Origin: Pseudomonas putida
GTDB taxonomy: Bacteria; Pseudomonadota; Gammaproteobacteria; Pseudomonadales; Pseudomonadaceae
Direction: 5' to 3'
Assembly (NCBI RefSeq): GCF_025905425.1
Contig: NZ_CP109603.1
Location: forward strand, 3,074,001 to 3,138,000
Length of the DNA stretch: 64,000 bases
In this document: positions 10,376-20,242 of the stretch, piece after piece
How positions within the stretch are numbered: the stretch's first letter is position 1
How the letters are laid out: each line of letters begins with the position of its first letter
Program-made: the position numbers and the translations under genes
The notes under the pieces: generated by a model
What the model was told of the DNA's origin: nothing
What the model saw: the letters and a program-made list of their open reading frames with translations, nothing else
The model's database searches: none

Positions 10376-11290
10376 TCAGCTACCCGTTCCCTGCCCGATC
10401 AGCACCCCCTCGACCTTCTGCCCATACAGGTTTACCCCGTCATTGGCATGAAACTTCAGCCGCGTCTTCTCAACCGACCCCTCGACCAAACGCGGGTCTT
10501 GCGGCCGTTCATGGCGGTTGATCCACGCCGCCACATCCCAGGCCTGTTCATCGCTCAAGCTGCCAGGTTTGCCCAGTGGCATGTTGTATTTGATGAAGGA
10601 CGCTGCCGTATTGATACGGTGCATCCCGGCCCCCCAGTTGTAGGCGTCCTTACCCCACAGCGGCGGCATCACATACTCGCCGGCCACCTTCTGCCCTTCG
10701 CCATTGTCGCCGTGGCAGATCGCACATTGCTCACGGTATACCTGCTGGCCGCGCTTGAAGTCGTAGCCACCTTTGGGTTGCGCCACGTCCGGGTAGCCAC
10801 GCCCGGCGATCTCCACGCCTGTAGGTGCCTTGGTCGACAACCAGTAGGCATACACCGACAACGCCGTCATCTGCGGGCTGTCTGCCGCCGGAGGCTTGCC
10901 GTTCATGCTGAACTGGAAACACCCCTGGATGCGCTCGGCATAGGTGTTGACCTTGTCGTTCTTCTTGCGATAAGCCGGGTACATCGGGTACGCACCCCAC
11001 ATCGGCGCAGAGTGGGCCAGACGCCCCTGGTCGAGGTGGCAGTTGCTGCAGTTCAAGCCATTGCCCACGGCCTCTGGCATCAAGCGGCGAGTATCGACGA
11101 ACAGCGCATGGCCCTGGCGGACCATCTTGCCAAAGGCATTGTCCGGCAGTTCGCTCTCGGCAGGCGGCACGAACTGCGGCGCAGCTTGCACGCCGGGCAC
11201 TTTCAACTGCGACTGGTCTTCCATGGCGATCGGGGCCGCCTGGGCAGTGCCCATGGCCAACAGCAACAGGGCGGGTATCAAGGGCTTCAT
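10376..11290 (-). CDS. tsdA: Thiosulfate dehydrogenase, diheme cytochrome c (TsdA)
   Basis: 304 aa with signal peptide ending TAQAAP. Two c-type heme motifs, CSNCH and CAICH. A cysteine in RIQGCFQFSMNGKP lies 43 residues after the first heme cysteine; this matches the spacing of the unusual axial Cys ligand (Cys53 to Cys96) of Allochromatium TsdA. TsdA oxidises two thiosulfates to tetrathionate, or the reverse, in the periplasm. The start overlaps the stop of the upstream tsdB by ATGA, indicating translational coupling. The N-terminal half also has the conserved WGAYPMYPAYR stretch. Confidence 0.85.
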   Translation of the reverse strand: MKPLIPALLLLAMGTAQAAPIAMEDQSQLKVPGVQAAPQFVPPAESELPDNAFGKMVRQGHALFVDTRRLMPEAVGNGLNCSNCHLDQGRLAHSAPMWGAYPMYPAYRKKNDKVNTYAERIQGCFQFSMNGKPPAADSPQMTALSVYAYWLSTKAPTGVEIAGRGYPDVAQPKGGYDFKRGQQVYREQCAICHGDNGEGQKVAGEYVMPPLWGKDAYNWGAGMHRINTAASFIKYNMPLGKPGSLSDEQAWDVAAWINRHERPQDPRLVEGSVEKTRLKFHANDGVNLYGQKVEGVLIGQGTGS

Positions 11291-11940
11291 GGCGTGACCT
11301 CCTGGCTGGCGGGGCGGGCAAAGAACTCGGCGATCGCCTTGACCTCGTCATCGGTCATGGCCTTGGCCACGCCAACCATCAGCTGGTTGGGGTCATTGCT
11401 GCGGCTGCCGTCGCGCCAGGCATTGAGCTGCGCCACCAGGTAAGCCGCAGGCTGGCCGGCCAAGGGAGGAAAATGCTCACCGACACCGCTGCCACCGGGG
11501 CCATGGCATTGCACACAACCTGGGATCTGCCGCCCCCAGTCACCGTAAAGCGCCATGCGCGTGGTGGGGTCATCGGCAATCTGCTGTCGGCGCAGGTCAC
11601 TTGCAGGCTCTGCCGGGAGGCTGGCCAGGTAGGCGCTGACCGCTTTGATTTCGTCTTCGCTCAAGGCTTTTGCAAGCGGCTCCATGACCGGCTGCTTGCG
11701 GGTGCCGGCACGCCAGTCATGCAATTGTTTGCTGAGGTAGCCGGCCGGTAGCCCGGCCAATCGGGGGAATCCAGCAGCGGCAATGCCCTTGCCGTCTGGT
11801 CCATGGCAGCCAAGACAGGCCATGGCAGCGGGGTTCTCCCCGCCCTGGGTGAAGACTTTCTGGCCATCGGCGGCATGCGCCGTGGGCCAGGCCAGGATCA
11901 GCAGGCTGCCGATCACGACTCGACTCAACGGGGTCATCAC
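11287..11940 (-). CDS. tsdB: Diheme cytochrome c4-type partner (TsdB-like)
   Basis: 217 aa. Signal peptide ends AHAADG. Two similar halves, each with a heme motif (CLGCHGPDGKG and CVQCHGPGGSG) and a conserved FPRLAGLPAGYL / FPPLAGQPAAYL repeat, the hallmark of c4 cytochromes. Distal Met ligands are in VMEPLAK and LMVGVAKAM. Directly upstream of and overlapping tsdA, so it probably passes electrons from TsdA to the respiratory chain, as described for TsdB of Pseudomonas stutzeri. Confidence 0.85.
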   Translation of the reverse strand: MMTPLSRVVIGSLLILAWPTAHAADGQKVFTQGGENPAAMACLGCHGPDGKGIAAAGFPRLAGLPAGYLSKQLHDWRAGTRKQPVMEPLAKALSEDEIKAVSAYLASLPAEPASDLRRQQIADDPTTRMALYGDWGRQIPGCVQCHGPGGSGVGEHFPPLAGQPAAYLVAQLNAWRDGSRSNDPNQLMVGVAKAMTDDEVKAIAEFFARPASQEVTP

Positions 11941-12081
11941 GAATCTCCATTTCTTTTGTTATAAGCTTAGGCTCAAAAAACATAAGCAAATGGATACTAG
12001 CCCCGTAAGGCAAATCGCAACAATGTCAGAGGGGCCAAGCGAGGGCGATTGGCCTTTTAACCGTGAATCACTTGCGCCAGA

Positions 12082-12441
12082 TCAATGGCCAGAAATGCAT
12101 TGCGTCGCTGCCGTGCGCACATCGCCCAGGCGCAGCGGGAAGTTGTTCAACCGTTCACGCAACTTGATGCTGCTGCCGCTGCCCCGTTTGTCGATATCGA
12201 CCAGCGCCGCAGGCCCGGCCCCTGAGGTGAGCTTCTGCGGTACGATCAGGCGCAGGCCATCGCCGCGCTGCTCCTCGACCAACGGATCACGGGTATCGGC
12301 CAGTTTCTGCTTGACGCAATCGGCGTACTCACGCGGCGTCTTGCCAGAGATCACACCCAGCGTCTCGCGGGATTGCTCAAGTTCCGAAACGCTGACACAG
12401 CCACCTAGCGTCAGGGACAACGCCGCCACCATCCACTTCAT
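12082..12441 (-). CDS. Hypothetical lipoprotein
   Basis: 119 aa. MKWMVAALSLTLGGC gives a short signal peptide with lipobox LGGC (Cys15). The mature part has a second Cys pair (ADCVKQKL and ATQCISGH) and otherwise no recognised motif. The ATG at 12441 has AGAGG eight bases upstream; the in-frame GTG three codons earlier is less likely. Transcribed divergently from the DUF1883 gene. Confidence 0.7.
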   Translation of the reverse strand: MKWMVAALSLTLGGCVSVSELEQSRETLGVISGKTPREYADCVKQKLADTRDPLVEEQRGDGLRLIVPQKLTSGAGPAALVDIDKRGSGSSIKLRERLNNFPLRLGDVRTAATQCISGH

Positions 12442-12602
12442 TTGCAGCACCTCTGCCTTTCAAGAATCCCGTTCGACCACGGCCAGGCCGTTTTGCTCCC
12501 TGCTCTGGCAGATTTATCTACGCCCGACCATCGAGCGCGGCAGTGTAGCGCTACATCGTGGTATCTTTCGCCTTTGCAGATCCAAACTTTGCGGAGCATC
12601 AC

Positions 12603-12905
12603 ATGAAATTCGTACACCAGCGCGAGCACCTGAACGAGGACGATATCGTCGTCATCGAGTGCTCCCAGCGCTGCAACATCCGCCTGATGAACGACGCCAA
12701 CTTCCGCAGTTTCAAAAATGGCGGCCGGCACACCTATCATGGGGGAGCCTTCGACCAGTTCCCGGCAAAAATCACTGTCCCAAGCACTGGTTTCTGGAAC
12801 ATCACCCTCGATACCGTGACCACTCGCCCGATCTCGGTAACGCGCAAGCCGACCTTGACCCACAAGATCAAGATCATCCGTCGCTCGTCGTCGAAACTCA
12901 GATAA
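12603..12905 (+). CDS. DUF1883 domain protein
   Basis: 100 aa. Sequence MKFVHQREHLNEDDIVVIEC, then NIRLMNDANFRSFKNGGRHT and a beta-rich C-terminus ending RRSSSKLR fits the DUF1883 family of small proteins. The start was placed at 12603 (AGCATCACATGAAA) because the family begins MKF. A 56-aa gene follows 7 bp later, so the two are probably co-transcribed. Biochemical role unknown. Confidence 0.75.
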   Translation: MKFVHQREHLNEDDIVVIECSQRCNIRLMNDANFRSFKNGGRHTYHGGAFDQFPAKITVPSTGFWNITLDTVTTRPISVTRKPTLTHKIKIIRRSSSKLR

Positions 12906-12912
12906 GACCGCC

Positions 12913-13083
12913 ATGACCCAGACCATCAAGTACGTCATCAAATACAAACTCGACGGCGAGCGCCGCTGGGATTTCGCCCTCATGCCCGATGCTTCCCAGG
13001 AGCAGGCTCTGCAGGCACTGCGCAAGATCCACGGCGACGATGCCGAGAAGATCAGCGACATCCAGGTCAGCAAAGCCCTGTAA
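12913..13083 (+). CDS. Small hypothetical protein
   Basis: 56 aa, starting MTQTIKYVIKYKLDGERRWD and ending ISDIQVSKAL. Charged, no signal peptide or membrane segment, compact alpha/beta composition. It begins 7 bp after the DUF1883 gene and shares its strand, which supports a two-gene unit. I do not recognise a family. Confidence 0.65.
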   Translation: MTQTIKYVIKYKLDGERRWDFALMPDASQEQALQALRKIHGDDAEKISDIQVSKAL

Positions 13084-13134
13084 ACGCCCCGCGCGTACTG
13101 CCGCACCGATCACGCCGCCCGCATGGAGAATCGC

Positions 13135-14211
13135 ATGAGCCACTGGCCCGACCGTCGCATCCTCGATCTGCTGGGCATCGAGTTGCCCATTCTCCAGGCG
13201 CCGATGGCAGGTGCGACCGGCGCGCCCATGGCCATCGCCGTGGGCGCTGCGGGTGGCCTGGGTGCGCTGCCCTGCGCCATGCTTACCGGCGAACAGGTGC
13301 GTGCCCAGATCGCAGCATTCCGCGCCGCCTGCCCTGGGCGGCCGTTGAACCTGAACTTCTTCTGCCACCAGCCACCGCCACCCGATGTGATGCGCGATGA
13401 ACGCTGGAAGCAGGCACTCAAGCCTTACTACAGCGAAGTGGGTGCCGACTTCGAGGCCCCTACCCCGGTCTCCAACCGTGCGCCTTTCGATGAGCAAAGC
13501 TGCCAGCTGGTCGAGCAGTTGCGCCCTGAAGTGGTGAGTTTCCACTTCGGCCTGCCGGAGGCGCAGTTGCTGCAAAGGGTCAAGGCCAGCGGCGCCAAGG
13601 TGCTGTCGAGCGCCACCACGGTAGAAGAAGCGGTGTGGCTGGAGCGCCACGGCTGCGACGCGATCATCGCCATGGGCTATGAAGCCGGTGGCCATCGCGG
13701 CATGTTCCTCAGCGAAGACATCACCAGCCAGATTGGCACGTTCGCCCTGGTGCCGCAGATTGCCGATGCGGTCAAGGTGCCGGTCATTGCCGCCGGCGGG
13801 ATCGGCGACCACCGCGGCCTGATCGCCGCCCTGGCCCTTGGCGCCTCGGCCGTGCAGATCGGCACGGCCTACCTGTTTTGCCCCGAGGCCAATGTGTCTG
13901 CGGCCCACCGCCGCGCACTGGACACTGCGCCAGCCAGCGACACGGCGCTGACCAACCTGTTTACCGGCCGCCCGGCGCGGGGCATCAACAACCGCATCAT
14001 GCGCGAGCTGGGGCCGATGAGCGACCTGGCGCCGCGCTTCCCGCTGGCCGGTGGTGCGCTGATGCCACTGCGCGCTGTCACCGACCCACAAGGCAACAGC
14101 GACTTCAGCAACCTGTGGTCGGGCCAGGCGCTGCGCCTGGGCAGGCACATGCCAGCGGGTGAGCTGACCCGGGACATTGCCTTCAAGGCGCTGGAACGGG
14201 TTGGGCGCTGA
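13135..14211 (+). CDS. Nitronate monooxygenase (2-nitropropane dioxygenase-like)
   Basis: 358 aa FMN-dependent TIM-barrel enzyme. Motifs: PILQAPMAGATGAPMAIAVG (N-terminal phosphate-side loop), AMGYEAGGHRG with the catalytic His, and AAGGIGDHRGLIAALALGA for FMN phosphate. Family members oxidise alkyl nitronates such as propionate-3-nitronate. The ATG at 13135 has GGAG at good spacing; the ATG four codons upstream has no clear ribosome site. It stands alone. Confidence 0.9.
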   Translation: MSHWPDRRILDLLGIELPILQAPMAGATGAPMAIAVGAAGGLGALPCAMLTGEQVRAQIAAFRAACPGRPLNLNFFCHQPPPPDVMRDERWKQALKPYYSEVGADFEAPTPVSNRAPFDEQSCQLVEQLRPEVVSFHFGLPEAQLLQRVKASGAKVLSSATTVEEAVWLERHGCDAIIAMGYEAGGHRGMFLSEDITSQIGTFALVPQIADAVKVPVIAAGGIGDHRGLIAALALGASAVQIGTAYLFCPEANVSAAHRRALDTAPASDTALTNLFTGRPARGINNRIMRELGPMSDLAPRFPLAGGALMPLRAVTDPQGNSDFSNLWSGQALRLGRHMPAGELTRDIAFKALERVGR

Positions 14212-14233
14212 GCAGGTTTGCGAACGCATGTAA

Positions 14234-15075
<842 letters not shown>

Positions 15076-15076
<1 letters not shown>

Positions 15077-15756
15077 TGCCACTGGACGCCAGTGACCTGG
15101 GTGCCATCTGGCTGACCATCAAACTGGCCAGCCTGACCACCTTGATTCTGCTGGTGGTCGGCACACCCATCGCCTGGTGGCTGGCGCGTACGCGCTCATG
15201 GCTGCGCGGGCCGGTGGGCGCGGTGGTGGCATTGCCGTTGGTATTGCCGCCAACGGTCATCGGCTTCTACCTGCTGATCGCCCTTGGCCCTCATGGCTGG
15301 CTTGGCCAGGCTACCCAGGCATTGGGCCTGGGTAGCGTGGTGTTCAGCTTCTCGGGGCTGGTGATCGGCTCGGTGATCTATTCCATGCCTTTTGTGGTGC
15401 AGCCGTTGCAAAACGCCTTTGGCGCCATCGGCCAGCGGCCGCTGGAAGTCGCAGCCACCCTGCGCGCCAGCCCCTGGGACACTTTCGTTCATGTGGTACT
15501 GCCGCTGGCCCGTCCCGGCTTCATCACTGCGAGCATCCTCGGTTTCGCCCATACCGTGGGTGAGTTTGGCGTAGTGCTGATGATCGGCGGCAACATCCCC
15601 GACAAGACCCGTGTGGTCTCGGTGCAGATCTTCGATCACGTCGAGGCGATGGAGTATTCGCAAGCCCACTGGCTGGCCGGTGCCATGCTGGTGTTCTCGT
15701 TCCTGGTGCTGCTCCTGCTGTACGCTGGGCGCCGCGGCAAGGCTGGTTGGAGCTGA
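15076..15756 (+). CDS. modB: Molybdate ABC transporter, permease
   Basis: 226 aa inner-membrane permease with about five to six hydrophobic segments. The ABC-coupling EAA-type loop is visible as [20 protein letters not shown]. Overlaps modA by one base and is followed two bases later by modC. It forms the transmembrane channel dimer of ModABC. Confidence 0.95.
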
Positions 15757-15757
15757 A

Positions 15758-16849
15758 ATGACTGGATCGATTGTGGCGCGCCTGAAGCTTGCGCGCGACG
15801 ACTTCACCCTGGATGTCGACCTGCAACTGCCGGGGCGTGGGGTCAGCGCGCTGTTCGGCCACTCTGGGTCTGGCAAAACCTCTTGCCTGCGCTGCCTGGC
15901 GGGGTTGGAGCGCGCCGCCAGCGCGTACATCGAAGTCAACGGTGTGGTCTGGGAAGACAGCGCGCGCGGCTACTTCCAGGCGCCGCACCTGCGACCGGTG
16001 GGCTACGTGTTCCAGGAAGCCAGCCTGTTCCCGCATTTGTCGGTGCGCGGCAACCTGGAGTTTGGCTGGCGCCGGGTGGCACCCGGCGAGCGCAAGGTCA
16101 ACCTGGAACACGCCTGCCAGCTACTGGGCATCGGCCACCTGCTTGCACGCCGGCCTGCGACGCTGTCTGGTGGCGAGGCGCAACGGGTCGGTATCGCCCG
16201 CGCACTGTTGAGCAGCCCAAGGCTGTTATTGATGGACGAGCCACTGGCCGCCCTCGACGGGCCACGCAAGCGTGAGATTTTGCCGTATCTGGAGCGCCTG
16301 CATGACGAGTTGGACATCCCGCTGGTGTATGTCAGCCACGCCCAGGACGAAGTGGCGCGCCTGGCAGACCACCTGGTGTTGCTGGAACAAGGCCAGGCCA
16401 TGGCCAGCGGCCCGATTAGCGAAACGCTCGCGCGCCTTGACCTTTCGTTGGCCCAGGGCGAGGACGCCGGGGTGGTGTTCGAAGGCCTGGTGGTTGGCCA
16501 TGACCCCCATTACGACTTGCTCGACCTGCGCCTGCCCGGCAGTGGCGCGCCCATACTGCGCATCGCCCACCCCGCGCACGTGATGGGCACCACCCTGCGG
16601 GTAAAGGTGCAGGCCCGCGATGTGAGCCTGGCCCTGACGGCAGACAGCACCTCCAGCATCCTCAATCGGTTGCCGGTGCGGGTACGTGAAAGCCGCCCGG
16701 CAGACAACCCAGCCCATGTACTGGTCAGCCTGGACGCTGGCGGCAACGCCTTGCTGGCACGGGTCACCCGCTTCTCGGCGGACCAGCTTGGCCTGCACCC
16801 AGGCCAGGCATTGTTTGCCCAGATCAAGTCGGTGGCATTGTTGGGCTGA
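15758..16849 (+). CDS. modC: Molybdate ABC transporter, ATP-binding protein
   Basis: 363 aa. Walker [13 protein letters not shown] signature [15 protein letters not shown], Walker [13 protein letters not shown], and a switch His in VYVSHAQDE. The C-terminal ~70 residues form a MOP-type domain ([20 protein letters not shown]) that binds molybdate and allows feedback inhibition in this family. I set the start at ATG 15758, just after the modB stop, because it gives the standard ModC N-terminus ([16 protein letters not shown]). Confidence 0.95.
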   Translation: MTGSIVARLKLARDDFTLDVDLQLPGRGVSALFGHSGSGKTSCLRCLAGLERAASAYIEVNGVVWEDSARGYFQAPHLRPVGYVFQEASLFPHLSVRGNLEFGWRRVAPGERKVNLEHACQLLGIGHLLARRPATLSGGEAQRVGIARALLSSPRLLLMDEPLAALDGPRKREILPYLERLHDELDIPLVYVSHAQDEVARLADHLVLLEQGQAMASGPISETLARLDLSLAQGEDAGVVFEGLVVGHDPHYDLLDLRLPGSGAPILRIAHPAHVMGTTLRVKVQARDVSLALTADSTSSILNRLPVRVRESRPADNPAHVLVSLDAGGNALLARVTRFSADQLGLHPGQALFAQIKSVALLG

Positions 16850-16906
16850 GCAACCACCACGCGGCCGTTGTCCACTGATCAGTGACCTGATCGAGGCTTG
16901 CCGCCG

Positions 16907-17929
16907 ATGCTCGACTGCCCCCTGCCCCGGACTTTGCATTACGTTGACGACAGCCAGCCAGGCCTGAGCCGGCGACGCTGGCGCGACCGCTTCATCTACT
17001 TCGACGCCGAAGGCCAGCGGGTGCGCGACCCCGATACCCTCACGCGCATAGCCGCCCTGGTGATCCCACCGGCTTACCGTGAAGTGTGGATCTGCGCTGA
17101 CCCGCAAGGCCATTTGCAAGCCACCGGGCGCGATGCCCGTGGCCGCAAGCAGTACCGTTACCACGAGCAATGGCGCGAACTGCGCGACCAGCACAAATAT
17201 GGGCGGATGCTGGCCTTTGCCCAGGCACTGCCGAAATTGCGCTCGCAACTGGAAACCCACCTGGCCCGCCCGGGCCTGGACCGGGAAAAGGTCATGGCAC
17301 TGGTGGTGAGCCTGCTGGACCACACCCTGATCCGCATCGGCAACCAGCGCTACCTGCGCGACAACCAGTCATACGGCCTGACCACACTGCGCAACCGCCA
17401 CGTCAAGGTGCAAGGCGGCACCATCCGCTTCCAGTTCCGCGGCAAGCGCGGCGTCGAACACGATGTCACCCTGCAGGACCGGCGCCTGGCCAACCTGCTC
17501 AAGCGCTGCATGGAGCTACCGGGCCAGGCGCTGTTCCAGTACCTGGACGAAGACGGCCAACGCCACAGCATCGGCTCCAGTGAGATCAACCAGTTTCTGC
17601 AGCAACTCACTGGCGCCGATTTCACCGCCAAGGACTACCGCACCTGGGCCGGCAGCAGCCTGGCGCTGAACCTGCTCAGGCCGCTGGCCTGGGAGCCGGA
17701 GAGCGAAGCGAAGCGCCAGGTCGCCAGCATCGTCAAGCAGGTCGCCACCCGCCTGGGCAACACCCCGGCCGTGTGCCGGCGCTGCTACATCCACCCGGCA
17801 GTGCTGGAACACTTTGCCGTCGGGCGCCTGACCAGCTTGCCGCGCAAGCGCAATCGCAAGGGCCTGGACCCCGAGGAAGTGGCATTGCTGTTATTTCTTC
17901 AGGCATTGGAGGAACAGGACGATCATTGA
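16907..17929 (+). CDS. Bacterial DNA topoisomerase IB
   Basis: 340 aa poxvirus-type topoisomerase I. An N-terminal domain ([18 protein letters not shown]) precedes a catalytic domain with [30 protein letters not shown] and the active-site tyrosine in [10 protein letters not shown]. These enzymes relax supercoils by a 3'-phosphotyrosine intermediate and occur in many pseudomonads. ATG 16907 is preferred; three codons upstream is a TTG. No partner gene. Confidence 0.93.
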   Translation: MLDCPLPRTLHYVDDSQPGLSRRRWRDRFIYFDAEGQRVRDPDTLTRIAALVIPPAYREVWICADPQGHLQATGRDARGRKQYRYHEQWRELRDQHKYGRMLAFAQALPKLRSQLETHLARPGLDREKVMALVVSLLDHTLIRIGNQRYLRDNQSYGLTTLRNRHVKVQGGTIRFQFRGKRGVEHDVTLQDRRLANLLKRCMELPGQALFQYLDEDGQRHSIGSSEINQFLQQLTGADFTAKDYRTWAGSSLALNLLRPLAWEPESEAKRQVASIVKQVATRLGNTPAVCRRCYIHPAVLEHFAVGRLTSLPRKRNRKGLDPEEVALLLFLQALEEQDDH

Positions 17930-18182
17930 CACTGTCTATTTAGCCCATGATGCAGAGAAATTTCCCATACGGGCTGAACCCCCCTATTCTTGCCACCGAG
18001 CACCTTCGCCGACACTCCGCTTGCAGTGGGGTTCGGCGCCTGCAACTCAGGACACGCAACAGAATTTGTCTGTCGGGGAATTCCTATCCGCCGAAAGCGT
18101 CTTTAATGAGAAGGAAGAGGGACTGGCTCCCACCGCCGCGGCAATTAGCCCGACGGATTTCAACATTACCAAGGAGAACTAC

Positions 18183-18380
18183 ATGCTGATACTCACCCGT
18201 AAGGTTGGCGAAAGCATCGTCATCAACGATGACATCAAAGTCACCATTCTGGGCGTCAAAGGGATGCAGGTGAGGATTGGTATCGATGCACCAAAAGATG
18301 TCCAGGTGCACCGCGAAGAGATCTTCAAGCGTATCCAGGCTGGCAGCCCAGCCCCGGAAAAACACGACGACTCGCACTGA
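18183..18380 (+). CDS. csrA: Carbon storage regulator (RsmA/CsrA family)
   Basis: 65 aa, beginning [20 protein letters not shown], the invariant CsrA start, with the RNA-binding [11 protein letters not shown] helix. It is a post-transcriptional regulator that binds GGA motifs in leaders and is titrated by Rsm small RNAs. AAGGAG lies upstream of the ATG. The 5' leader (17930-18182) has several GGA triplets (for example GGGGAATTC, GAAGGAAGAGGGAC), so autoregulation is plausible. Pseudomonads carry several paralogues; which one this is (RsmA, E or I type) cannot be settled here. Confidence 0.95.
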   Translation: MLILTRKVGESIVINDDIKVTILGVKGMQVRIGIDAPKDVQVHREEIFKRIQAGSPAPEKHDDSH

Positions 18381-18425
18381 GCGGACCTGCCTCAAGCCGC
18401 ACGGACGCGCTTGATCGACGGCGCC

Positions 18426-18779
18426 TCAGGTGCCCAGCAGTTCGCGCACCTTGGCGATCATCCTGTCCATGTCGAAGGGTTTGTCGAACACTGCGGCGAA
18501 CAGCTCCGGGCACCCTTGGCTGGCCTGAGCGCCGCTCATCAAGATGACCGGCAGGTCGCTTAGCTGCAGCTCATCGCGCATCAAACGCACCAGCTCTTCG
18601 CCATTGAGCAGGGGCATCATGTAGTCGGTGATCACCAGTTCGACGCGCTTTTCCTTGAGCGCTTCCAGGGCCTTGAGGCCATTGCTCGCCTTCTCCACCA
18701 GATACCCTTCATCCTCCAGGGCAAAGCCGAGGATGTCGGCGATCAGGTATTCGTCATCAACGATCAAAATAGTGTTCAT
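18426..18779 (-). CDS. Stand-alone response regulator receiver
   Basis: 117 aa consisting only of a REC domain. Acidic pocket Asp8/Asp9, phospho-acceptor Asp52 in LVITDYMMPLLNG, and the conserved Lys in AVFDKPFD. No output domain. It lies 12 bp after the KaiC-like gene stop, and that gene lies just after a histidine kinase, so the three form one unit. The receiver may act as a shuttle or phosphate sink for the kinase. Confidence 0.9.
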   Translation of the reverse strand: MNTILIVDDEYLIADILGFALEDEGYLVEKASNGLKALEALKEKRVELVITDYMMPLLNGEELVRLMRDELQLSDLPVILMSGAQASQGCPELFAAVFDKPFDMDRMIAKVRELLGT

Positions 18780-18791
18780 CAGCCAGCCCCG

Positions 18792-20237
18792 TCACTCGCT
18801 CCCTTGCGGCAGCGGGGTCCCCGAGAGCACACCGCTGGCACCCTCGAAAGCCTTGCGCAAGGTAATGCCCTGCTGGCCGAGCAGTAGTTCGTACAGCGCA
18901 GGGTCATGGTGGCTGTCACGCACCTTGAGGATCGACAGCATGCGCCGCAGCTGCGAATCCAGCTCGACGAAGCGCATCAACATCAGGTTGTCGACGATGC
19001 TCGACAGGTCCGGTGCCGGGGCAGTGATTTCCGACCCGAAGATGTCGCGCATTTCCCAGGTCAGCAGCACGCTGACATCGCGCGCGCGCAACTCGCCGAT
19101 CAAGGCAGGCAAAAACGCATTGAGCCGCGCCGGGTCGATCGCCAGGCGGCTGAACGCGCCCAGGCTGTCGATGACCACACGCTTGCTGCCTTGCGCCTCG
19201 ACGCGCTGAAGCAAGCGCACACCGACCTGGTCCAGCAAACCGTCTGTGATCGGTTGCCAGCACAACTGCACAGCGCCTTCGCGCTCCAGTGCAGCAAAGT
19301 CGTAGCCCAGCGACGCAGCCTTGAGCCGCACGCGTTCCGGTGTCTCGTAGAAACCGAAATGCACCCCAGGCGCCTGCGGGGTGCATGCACCGAGAAATGC
19401 CAGGCCCAGGGACGTCTTGCCGATGCCTGACGGCCCCATCAGCAGGCTGACCGAGCCCGTCGCCAGCCCGCCGCCGCACATGTCATCCAGGGTCGATATA
19501 CCAGAAGAAATCCGGTTCAAGGCGGCGCGGCCAATCTGCGTGGGATGGCTGAACAGCGTCTCCAGCCGCGGGAAGACATGCATGCCTGCCTCATCGATCA
19601 GGCATTCGTGTCGCCCCGACAAGGCTGCGCTGCCACGTGTCTTGCGCAGCTGGATATGGCGCACCGCACGGCTGCCCACCAGTTGTTCGCCCAGCTCGAT
19701 CACGCCATCGACCATGGTGTGCTCCGGGCTCCCCTCATCCAACCGTGCGCTGGTTAACAACAGCACGGTACAACCGGCGAAGGCCGCATGGCCTTGCAGT
19801 TCCGAAACGAATTTCTTGGTATCCAGGGAGGTCTGTGCGCGCACGCGGGCATTGAGTACCCCGTCGACGATGAGCAGACTGGCTTGTTGGCGGCTAATTT
19901 CCTGGCGCAACAGCTTGACGACGGCATCGAGCCCTTCCTGTTCCAGGGTGTCGAAGGCACTGACGAACTGAATCTGGTCTCCGACCAGAGTCGGATCGAA
20001 AAACTCCAAGGTCGCCAGGTATTGGAACAGCCGCTCATGGGATTCACTGAGCAGCGTCGCCACCAGCACCCTGCCGCCACCCTGTACGTGGTGACAGGCC
20101 AACTGATTGGCCAGGATGGTTTTGCCAGCACCCGGCGGGCCTTGAATGATGTACGACGCACCTGCCACCAATCCGCCCCTGAGCAGCGCATCGAGCCCTT
20201 CGATCCCCGTCACCAGCCGCTTGAGTGCCTGTGCCAT
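18792..20237 (-). CDS. KaiC-like double RecA-domain ATPase
   Basis: 480 aa. Two KaiC/RadA domains: first Walker A GPPGAGKTILANQ, second GPSGIGKTSLGLAF. The second domain ends with LSSIVDNLMLMRFVELDSQL, which aligns with the KaiC phosphorylation segment (HISTITD in cyanobacteria): a Ser-Ser pair replaces Ser431-Thr432. Catalytic Glu positions are only partly kept (LSESHE; FYETPE). No KaiA or KaiB is nearby. Start set at MAQALKRL, leaving 5 bp after the kinase stop; an in-frame start 24 bp upstream would overlap it. Confidence 0.88.
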   Translation of the reverse strand: MAQALKRLVTGIEGLDALLRGGLVAGASYIIQGPPGAGKTILANQLACHHVQGGGRVLVATLLSESHERLFQYLATLEFFDPTLVGDQIQFVSAFDTLEQEGLDAVVKLLRQEISRQQASLLIVDGVLNARVRAQTSLDTKKFVSELQGHAAFAGCTVLLLTSARLDEGSPEHTMVDGVIELGEQLVGSRAVRHIQLRKTRGSAALSGRHECLIDEAGMHVFPRLETLFSHPTQIGRAALNRISSGISTLDDMCGGGLATGSVSLLMGPSGIGKTSLGLAFLGACTPQAPGVHFGFYETPERVRLKAASLGYDFAALEREGAVQLCWQPITDGLLDQVGVRLLQRVEAQGSKRVVIDSLGAFSRLAIDPARLNAFLPALIGELRARDVSVLLTWEMRDIFGSEITAPAPDLSSIVDNLMLMRFVELDSQLRRMLSILKVRDSHHDPALYELLLGQQGITLRKAFEGASGVLSGTPLPQGSE

Positions 20238-20242
20238 GGTGT

